Of a DNA stretch of 64,000 nucleotides, positions 55,301-64,000 are shown piece by piece; position 1 is the stretch's first letter, and each line of letters begins with the position of its first letter. The DNA lies in NCBI GenBank assembly GCA_949152475.1, contig OX424561.1:23678481-23742480 (forward strand). The letters are read 5' to 3'. The position numbers were made by a program, and so were the translations under genes. The notes beneath the pieces are model-generated. The model was given only the letters and a program-made list of their open reading frames with translations, did not search any database and was not told the origin of the DNA. This stretch comes from Terebella lapidaria (Eukaryota > Annelida > Polychaeta > Terebellida > Terebellidae).

Positions 55301-58300
55301 ATGTCTTTGTTGTTGTCAGTCATGTTCAACAATGTTCAAGTCCAAACTCTTTAGTTTCAATATTGATAGATGACAAACAGTGGCTACCGTTTGCTCGCCT
55401 GAGTGGATTCCTCGATGAAATGAATACATTCACGGGCGATACAAAGGACCGCAGTGGATTTATAATAATGTGCTGCACATATTTCAAAGGATTTTCGGGT
55501 GTGAAAATCTGAAATCCTAATGAGAAAATTAGAGCCGAAATGGGAGAGCAAACAAACTTGGAGGCCGTGGTATCGGTAGGTGAACTGTCCGCGTAAATAT
55601 TTGATTTGTTGACGACCGCACAGGGTTTTGGTTGACAAGTGTCTGATGCACATGGCGATCGGGGATGCAGTGGCGGGTTGTCAATAGCAACAGTCAGAAT
55701 TAAAACAGTAATACTGATTGCAGATGGAATCGCATTTACTTCAGCAAAGATTGACATTTTGCACTTCCTGCTATGAAGATTTGCAAATACGGGCTAAATT
55801 ATAATCTCTGTATTAGCTTTCCATACTGTTAGTTGAACAACGTTGACCATGAATACAAATATAAGACAAATTCACTAGATACCATTGGTAAACATATAAT
55901 TATGTATATGTACACAGAGCATATGTCACACATGTAGTGGTAAATATTTAGTAAATGTTGCGTGGGACAAAACTAACAAAAAATATAGAGGGTGTAAGAA
56001 GCAGGAAGGTCGCTGTATCTTCCTTGGAGCTGCAATGTTTGGGATATTGTATGAAATAGTATCCCATCCACGAATGATATCCCCACAAACAAACCATGAG
56101 GTCATATTCGGGCATGTCCTTTCCGTGAAGAGGCCGGAGTTGTTTGATGTGGGTGCTATTCATGGGCAATATTTAAGTAGTACATGCTTTGCATGGGGAA
56201 GATAGAGGCATTAGATGGGCATATTGATTGTTAGACTCCCAGATCTAATTGTCGCAGGAGTGTTTCGCCTAACAGTTGTTGAGTGGCTGAGCGCATCTGT
56301 GAGGCACGTCACGCTGAGTTCACGGTCACCTGACTTGGTCCACCTTGTATTGTTCGCGAGTTTTGTGTGTTTATACTATGATATCCGACGACCGGTGCGC
56401 TAGTTTTACGTAATTTTTGCTGGTGGGAGGTTGTTGGCAGTCTCGAGGCATCATATCGTAAAAGCCCATGGTGGGGAGTCAATAATATACATTAGCAAGT
56501 CCAGGACTTATCACGTTTTATGGATATCATGACAAATTGTTGTATGTTTTGCACACATATTTACTTTGCTCGTTAGACCTGTTCTAGGGTTGACTGTCAC
56601 TCTTTCTGTGGGACAGTGTGGTCTGTTGCCATGGTTTCTATTTATGTCACTTGACCACACATGGTTACTAGTTGATTCAGACATGTGCGCTGAAGTTTTC
56701 TGAGTTGGACAGGAGGAGTTAGAAAAATTTTGGTATTTTTTTCCCATCTGTGCTATAAATTCATTTTTCTAGTACTGGTACATGAGCACAATGTCATGTA
56801 CAGCTGTATACATGTAATAAAATTGGAATACCCTGTTCCACAAATCATGCAGATCAGACAACACGCAATGAGGAACCCAAGGAAGAATTGTACTTGAATT
56901 GTGTTTTCCATCCCAATATTCGTCAAGTGGGGGATCAATACAGCCGATCGTTGTGATTTTTGGCTGAAGGGGAGAACCTGGGATGTGTATCAATTGATTA
57001 TCAGTGACCCTGTGGGCGACGTAAACACTGGCATTACAATAGAATCAACTGGGTAATGATTTATTCAACTGACTTTTAGTATATATTACGCATATCAGAT
57101 AATCATCATGAATCCGAGAATATACAGGTGCCAATCATGTCTATTTATAAGTACCAACAACAGTGACCATCAATTTGTAGTCAATAACTTGGTATATTGT
57201 ATCGTGCATATATATGGAAAACCTTTCTTTTTGACCCAAAATAACCCCCTTGAGCAGGTTGAGAGGCAGTCAATTGTTTCTAATTGCGCTATGTATTAGT
57301 CACATTGCCTGCAGCTGCATATTTCTTGTATCTATGGATGCTATATAAATCTTTTGTCATTTATATACACCGTTGTATTTTTGAATGTTTGCACTAGACA
57401 TTCATCCAACATCTACTGTAGTCAAGTCAATTCAGGAAGCAGAAATATAATAGTTTGTACAGATGCGTTCATTCTCACAAAAGTCTATAACACTGTCTAC
57501 GATATCATTAACTACAATTGTATGGAGAATAAATGGACAGAACTTCTGATTTGCAAGTGTAGTATCTATATGTTGTGAATGCAGTCACTGATCATGTTGA
57601 TCTATTCTGTACCTTTTGTCATTGACTAATAATAATACTTTTGATCACATGTATCAGTCACCAGTAGTTACCTACAGCGATGATGGGAGTACTCACAAAT
57701 TTGCAAAAACTTATATACATGTAATGAATAACAAATCACGTTGTAGCTGAAATGAGTTGTACATGTAATTTGATCAGTGCAAGTGCATGGACCACTGTAT
57801 TGATATATTGGTTCACGTACATGATCTCTGTATAGAATAAGTATTTACATATCACACATAAAAGAGTTCCAAATCAAACACCTAAATACAAATCAGGTCT
57901 TCATAATGACAGATTTGCGCAACTTAGGAGTGTCTGAAAAGCGTTAGTGTATGGAATGTATAATTGATTTCAGTACAGTTCTTGGAGGTTAATTGAAAAG
58001 GCATAACAGTTTTCTATCTACTGCACAGGAGGGCACAAATGCGAATTTGTACTTCATGGACAATTTATCATGATAAAACTTGTAAAAATCTTCAATAATT
58101 GGTTGGTATACAGGGCAAGCTCTTGAAATTTTATAACACAATGATCATGATGATAGGGATATATATCAGAACATATTTGTAAAACAAGAATGAACGTGAA
58201 ATACTTCTGTCCATATAAAACCCGAAAAAATTTCAAGCGTAATTTGCTCACAATAATGCTCGAAAATTAATGCAAATGATCACAAATAGATTTTATCTGG

Positions 58301-58670
58301 AATAGAATCAGAAAACCCACTGAGACTATAAGGTGTATGAAATTGCTCTGAAAATCCAGTGAAACTTGCATGTATATGTTTGTGAATACAATAATGTAAC
58401 ATGCAGGGGAACCTGTGTTCAATGAGGATAATGTTACACAATCTTCCCCTCAGTATGTGTAAATCCGTACTTGTAGATCTTGGACCGCCCGAGTAGTAGC
58501 GGTGTCACACCCCTTGTTTACGCTGTGGAGATGGGGGATGTCGGCGTCTGTCGTTTGCTTCTCGACCTCGGTGCCGACCCAAACGTCAGCGAGACACAGC
58601 GTCACCAGAGGACGCCACTACACCACACGATCTATGCCGAACAGAAGGAGCTCTTCAGGATGCTACTCAG
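52342..58670 (+). CDS. Ankyrin-repeat protein, first two exons (3' end outside window or unresolved)
   Basis: Exon 1 is 52342-52785 (148 codons, phase 0, donor GTAATG); exon 2 is 58477-58670 (acceptor TTGTAG, phase 2, donor GTCAGA). Ankyrin signatures: RGRTALHWAALCRTPDMVRG (about residues 91-110), DDGQTPLHLAVRVGQLESVR (about 126-145), SGVTPLVYAVEMGDVGVCRL with LLDLGADPNV in exon 2, then QRTPLHHTIYAEQKELFRML. The N-terminus MELHDVFLRLVCSGKHEELE looks like a degenerate first repeat. Exon 1 is CpG-rich and its ATG follows AGCGTT, consistent with a true start. Ankyrin repeats mediate protein binding; no other domain is seen, so the specific gene cannot be named. The next exon must start in phase 2, and I found none up to 64,000. 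Confidence 0.85.
52786..58476 (+). other. 5.7-kb intron of the ankyrin gene
   Basis: Mostly AT-rich. Overlapping open frames on the minus strand at 55.33-55.76 kb are noted but unsupported. No exon with convincing splice sites seen. Confidence 0.65.
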
Positions 58671-58734
58671 GTCAGAGACAGTTCATATGTGGTAGTGTGT
58701 TCGGGGTATGTGATTGAAGATGGTAAGGCTACAG

Positions 58735-59972
58735 ATCATTCCTGGCGTCAAGTTAAAAGTCATTGTTGATGGTCAGGTTAAAAAACCCTGTTGGGCCTAA
58801 AGTTAGAAGTGATTGTGAGGGTAGGGTGGATTGTTATGGGTCAGTCTAGAAAACATTGTTGCGGTCATGTTAGAGGCCATTGCTGAAGATCAAGTTAGAG
58901 GTCATTGTTGGGGATCAAGTTGGAGGTCATTGTTGAAGATCAAGTTGGAGGTCATTGTTGAAGATCAAGTTAGAGGTCATTGTTGGGGATCAAGTTAAAG
59001 GTAATTGTCAGGGATCAAGTTAGAGGTCATTGTTGGAGATCAAGTTAGAGGTCATTGTTGGGGATCAAGTTAGGGGTCATTGTTGATATCAAGTTAAAGG
59101 TCATTGTTGGGGATCAAGTTAGAGGCCATTGTTGAAGATCAAGTTAGAGGTCATTGTTGAAGATCAAGTTAGAGGTCATTGTTGAAGATCAAGTTAGAGG
59201 CCATTGTTAGGGATCAAGTTAGAGGCCATTGTTGGGGATCAAGTTGGAGGTCATTGTTGATATCAAGTTAAAGGTCATTGTTGGGGATCAAGTTGGAGGT
59301 CATTGTTGAAGATCAAGTTGGAGGTCATTGTTGAAGATCAAGTTAGAGGTCATTGTTGGGGATCAAGTTAAAGGTCATTGTCGGGGATCAAGTTAGAGGT
59401 CATTGTTGGGGATCAAGTTAGAGGCCATTGTTGGGGATCAAGTTAGAGGTCATTGTTGATATCAAGTTAAAGGTCATTGTTGGGGATCAAGTTAGAGGCC
59501 ATTGTTGAAGATCAAGTTAGAGGTCATTGTTGAAGATCAAGTTAGAGGTCATTGTTGAAGATCAAGTTAGAGGCCATTGTTAGGGATCAAGTTAGAGGTC
59601 ATTGTTGAAGATCAAGTTAGAGGTCATTGTTGAAGATCAAGTTAGAGGTCATTGTTGAAGATCAAGTTAGAGGCCATTGTTAGGGATCAAGTTAGAGGTC
59701 ATTGTTGAAGATCAAGTTAGAGGCCATTGTTGAAGATCAAGTTAGAGGTCATTGTTGAAGATCAAGTTAGAGGTCATTGTTGAAGATCAAGTTAGAGGCC
59801 ATTGTTAGGGATCAAGTTAGAGGTCGTTGTTGGGGATCAAGTTAGAGGCCATTGTTGGGGATCAATTTAGAGGTCATTGTTGGGGATCAAGTTAGGGGTC
59901 GTTGTTGGGGATCAAGTTAGAGGTCATTGTTGGGGATCAAGTTAGAGGTCATTGTTGAGGATGAAGTTGGAA
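58735..59972 (+). repeat. 25-bp minisatellite (about 48 units) rich in AGGTCA
   Basis: The consensus unit GATCAAGTTAGAGGTCATTG plus TTGAA or TTGGG repeats at an exact 25-bp spacing over most of the array. A one-base-shorter unit with GATATC occurs at 59085, 59259 and 59458, marking longer repeat blocks. Most units carry AGGTCA or AGGCCA. It begins about 65 bp after ankyrin exon 2. Confidence 0.95.
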
Positions 59973-60762
59973 GTTTCTGTTGTAATTGCTATAATCTCCA
60001 TGCATCTCAGTGCAGTGTGAGTTCAAAAACACACATTAATGTATAAACAAGTTATATTTATCTTAATGATTTTCCTTGTGTCATGCTTTGAACAATCCAA
60101 TATGAAACTATGTGGGACTTCATATGATATCAAATCTTCAATTGCAATTTATGTGGTTTAATACATTTAATTGTCAACAAAAATCAATTGACTTCTGAAT
60201 TCATATTTATGCAAGCTACCTCAAGATAAATATCCTAGTTTCTGTGGACAATATCAACAGATGATCAATCCAGAAATGATGGTGAATCTAGGACTGGATG
60301 TCTGTGGAACAAATTCATATTTGTTGTGTTAATTGACATTTGTTGTATAATAATGTATTCCCTTTCGGTTAAAAATTATATCTCACATAAAAAAATACTC
60401 TGCTTTATTACATCATAAAAGAACAGGGAAAATCAATATATACACACAGTTAACTTGTTGACAGCTAACACATCGGGCGAAGATAAAAATTTACATATAT
60501 GTATTTAATAACAGTGACGACTTTTGTGGAATTGTTACACCCAGCACAATACGCATATGGTTCTATATCAACTTCGGGAATGTACTTGGTCTGTGTTCTA
60601 TTGTGGAATTGTGACTGGTAAATATTTATGCTCGGTAGTACAAACAAATGCCATTATAGAGAGGGATGTGTAAATATGACGGACATGCTAGATACTATCA
60701 TAATGTTGCTATTTTTGATTAACATACTGAATTTTGGGGTCCTTGATGATTATGATCATCAT

Positions 60763-61038
60763 AATGCTCCCAATTTACAGTTGCCAAACCATACTGTACT
60801 AACATCATGATACAAGGAGATACAAGTGTTGTAAACTTTAATCACCAGATGGCAGTAATGTATTTTTCTGGCTCAACCTAGATACAGAGGTGGCAGCGTT
60901 AATGCTCCCAATTTACAGTTGCCAAACCATACTGTACTAACATCATGATACAAGGAGATACAAGTGTTGTAAACTTTAATCACCAGATGGCAGTAATGTA
61001 TTTTTCTGGCTCAACCTAGATACAGAGGTGGCAGCGTT
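60763..61038 (+). repeat. Perfect 138-bp tandem duplication
   Basis: Copy 1 (60763-60900) and copy 2 (60901-61038) are identical by eye, starting AATGCTCCCAATTTACAG and ending GGTGGCAGCGTT. The complete identity implies a very recent event or an assembly artefact. Confidence 0.95.
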
Positions 61039-64000
61039 AGGTGGCATAGTTTCTGTTGACAGGTTGCCATGCCAACATATCAACAGGATCGGCATTAGAA
61101 GAAATCAATAACCTTGAATGCATATACATGTACAGTATACAGAATGTAGTAGTAGTATCTTGACTATTTGCTGAGGGTGTTTAATGTAGACATATATGCA
61201 TCAAGGTTGTTCAAATTAATGTTATCTATTCTGCATTCAAATGAAATTTGAACAGATTCAAAACAGATTCCGTAGGTCGAAGTTCTTCCTGCACCAAGAC
61301 TTAAGATAATTCTAGAGTTTTGGGAATGATAAATTCTTCTCTGGTGATTTTGAATTACTGAACATTCTACCAAGTTAAAAGCAAGATTCAACCCAAATGC
61401 AAACAAAAAAGTGCTTTGAACAATATATAAGAATACAAGGCATTTAGTGATAAATATCTTGTACTCCTCATTTAGAAAGCTAAGAAGCTTGCCAACAAAA
61501 TGACCATAACAATTTCAATTCTAAGGCCATGGACACACACTCTTCTAAATCTAGGTTTATTTGCTCTATGGTTAAACAAATAGCCATATATGTACAAATG
61601 GAAGTTGCCCAAATAAAACCTGTAAGGTGGTCCCTTCACAGTCCATTGTCACTGGTTTGTCGGTCAATGCCAGGGCCAGTGGCTTTTTTATGAAAGAAAT
61701 ATAGACCGCTCTGCTCTGACGCTGAAGTTTATTGTGGACATTGACTGGTGACATTCGCTTGTCAACTTGTCTGACTCTGAAGACGAGTATATAGGTAAGT
61801 TAGCAACCACATCCACTGCATAAAAGATACATATTCTGGACCACATTACAACCTGAATTGTCTGGTCTGGTCACCATGGGGTAGCCTATTGTACATGTAG
61901 GTCATACAATGGTATTGGTAGTTCTTGGAATGGCCAGTTAGCACGCAGCTAACGATGGGGACCACTCATCGAACCGAGACGACCACTTCCCGAGGTCATT
62001 GATTGGACGACATATTGATTACGATCACTGGTAGGTCGGACGGTTTGTCAGTCGGGTCGAGCGGTCGCTCCTAAAGGAGACAATTCACAGCTTCTGATTA
62101 CCCATGCTGAAGTGGCATTCGCTCCATATTCCAACAATCCCCCCCCCCCCCAACTCCCCACATTGCCCGCCCTCACATATTGGCTCTGGCCTCCCGCAAC
62201 GTTCCGTAACCAAGGGTGCAACGTTTGTCCTATCAGGCAGTCGCGTCACGGTGGCTTTATTGAACGTGGATGAACCATTGATGGTCGGTATGGTGCTTCT
62301 AGTGTATGGAGACCCAACGATGGCAGAAGTCCAAGGGAAGGATGCATCACTGTTCCTGTTTGTTTTGTTGACACCGCAAATAGCCACGCATGATCGGTGC
62401 TGAAGGTTAAGAGGGAAGATCCATAAAAGTGACGATTTTTTTGGGGATGCCCGAAGGAATATGCGTTGAAAGTACTTGATAAACACCCATCAGGAGACGA
62501 GAGAGAGAGTGACTTAATTGTATTTGTTGAGCTTGAGAATCAATCAGGAAACAATCTCTGTGGATATTTGTTGGTATTCTTGGATTTGACTTTTCCAGCA
62601 ATGGTGGCCGTCATGTAGACTGTTAAATGATCTTCAAAGATGAACTATTATCAGGATGCCTAACACATTCTAATATGACTATGGACCAGGTAAGCACTAA
62701 GGGCGCGATGGCTATCACTGGGTGACCAGTTAATCCCATTGACTCCTGACTGTGGTCAATCTCATGACCATACCTGCATGTAGACATGAAGGATAAAGCT
62801 CAGTTAAGCATGTTTAGTGGAATTTGAGGTAGTATACATAGTGGGTGTATACATATATATAACTACCAGTAAGGTGATCGCTACATAATAGATAGGACAT
62901 GGGATTTTACGTATATATTTGAAATTCATTAATTTGAATTTTTTTTTATATGTTCCAAATTATACATGGTATACAAATAATATAATATCTTCAGAATACT
63001 AAGTATACACACACATACATGATTTCAATATAATATTGGCAAACATGTTGTCGAGACTAGCTGACATTACATTACATAATTTCAGTCACATGTATGTATT
63101 TACATGTAGCAGATATATAATGTAATCCTATCTGTCCAGTTGTTCATCGATATTTTGTCAGAGCAATATGAATTAATTTATAGGTTGGCGGGAATATTGT
63201 ATTGACGAAACTATTACCGGTAATTAAATTTGATCAAATTTATATCACAAAATTTTCATGTGTTATATAAAGAATTTTGAATTCTTTTGAAATTTGTAAC
63301 TATTTACAGTTTTGTTTCAACAGGTAGAAAATTCATGACGAAATTGTTCAATGAATGAAGCATTCTATCACACACACCATGGTGTTTTATAAAATAAAAA
63401 CACAGACACTGGCTTACATGTATGACGGTGCCTCTAGATGTACCTGTATGTGTACCCTGTATAGTGTTACTGAAATCAATTTCCACGTGGCTGCGATACC
63501 AGCCATTGCCATGGAGACCGCAAGCTTGACAGCACGCGGTTGTAATATAATAAATTTGCATTCTGATATAATTCAGTTTGTGTGCCAATGTCAAATACAG
63601 ACCATATACATGTATCTTATTCTTAACGATAATTGGGATGTAAATTCGCTACTTTCCTACCAAATTTGATACCTCTTGATCCAATAAAATATACTATACA
63701 GGTAGTCAGTTGATGCTTAAGGATTAAGGAAGTGTATTATCTTGGCAGGAAATCAAATTAACCCTCTCGAAAAAACACCCCAAGGTTGAATGTATAACTC
63801 AAATCATCTCTCCGATTCATTTGATGTTTGCACTACTTGTGCGAATATGTAGGACTTTGTGAACAATGTTTACTCTATTCAAATATGGCTGATCTCATGG
63901 CATTCGAGAAATGGAACTTCATACAGTTCATTTGGTGAAGAAATACATAGAAATGTCCATGCTTGGCTTCCTACTTTGAAATTATAGAATTTTTTTCCCA

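Larger units (their letters stand above)
58671..64000 (+). other. Right-edge region, presumed next intron of the ankyrin gene
   Basis: Holds a 25-bp minisatellite, a perfect 138-bp tandem duplication and a 13-C run (62139-62151). Short open frames near 62.1-62.5 kb on both strands have no recognisable family. Confidence 0.55.

Noticed and set aside
58735..59972. CRISPR-like array of regular repeats
   Set aside because: Units are head to tail with no unique spacers; this is a minisatellite in animal DNA.
62085..62486. Overlapping frames on both strands (133 and 99 codons)
   Set aside because: They include a poly-C tract, overlap each other on opposite strands and have no recognisable motif.

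Overview
The window is animal nuclear DNA, AT-rich, with intron-split genes (GT..AG introns, in-phase exons) and many repeats. There are no bacterial or viral gene clusters. Dense TACATGTA motifs, Helitron-type elements and many small inverted-repeat elements suggest a marine invertebrate (cephalochordate, echinoderm, hemichordate, mollusc or similar). The sequence alone does not settle the phylum.

Layout. (1) 2.8-21.4 kb, plus strand: a PLEKHH1/2 (MAX-1 type) gene. I rebuilt 27 exons whose phases all agree, coding for about 1,484 residues in the order coiled coil, disordered region, PH, PH, MyTH4, FERM. The first exon(s) lie left of the window. Two consecutive introns in the MyTH4/FERM part each hold one Helentron-like element. 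(2) 22-24.1 kb: a copy of a third Helentron-like family and a 313-bp MITE with a perfect 8-bp target duplication. (3) 26.0-28.1 kb (plus) and 33.2-40.7 kb (minus): two convergent genes of a family I do not recognise. They are paralogues: they share two conserved blocks, a 35-nt exon of identical length, an acidic/serine exon and most intron phases. Between their 3' ends sits a 2.36-kb foldback element flanked by a 7-bp target duplication. (4) 42.0-44.3 kb: two more inverted-repeat elements side by side. One is built around a 21-bp palindromic minisatellite; the other contains a short C2H2 zinc-finger reading frame behind a splice acceptor. (5) 45-49.9 kb: two possible small first exons, a 243-bp tandem repeat, another Helentron-like copy and a palindromic TTTACGCGTAAA array with inverted-repeat ends. 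(6) 52.3-58.7 kb, plus strand: the first two exons of an ankyrin-repeat gene, which probably continues past the right edge. A 1.2-kb, 25-bp minisatellite full of AGGTCA lies just after its second exon.

The PLEKHH product is expected to link membrane phosphoinositides to the cytoskeleton. The paralogous pair encodes mostly disordered, probably intracellular proteins of unknown role. The most distinctive features are that uncharacterised gene pair and the group of inverted-repeat elements built from short, often palindromic tandem repeats. Exon models come from reading splice sites and protein similarity by eye; no alignment or database search was run.
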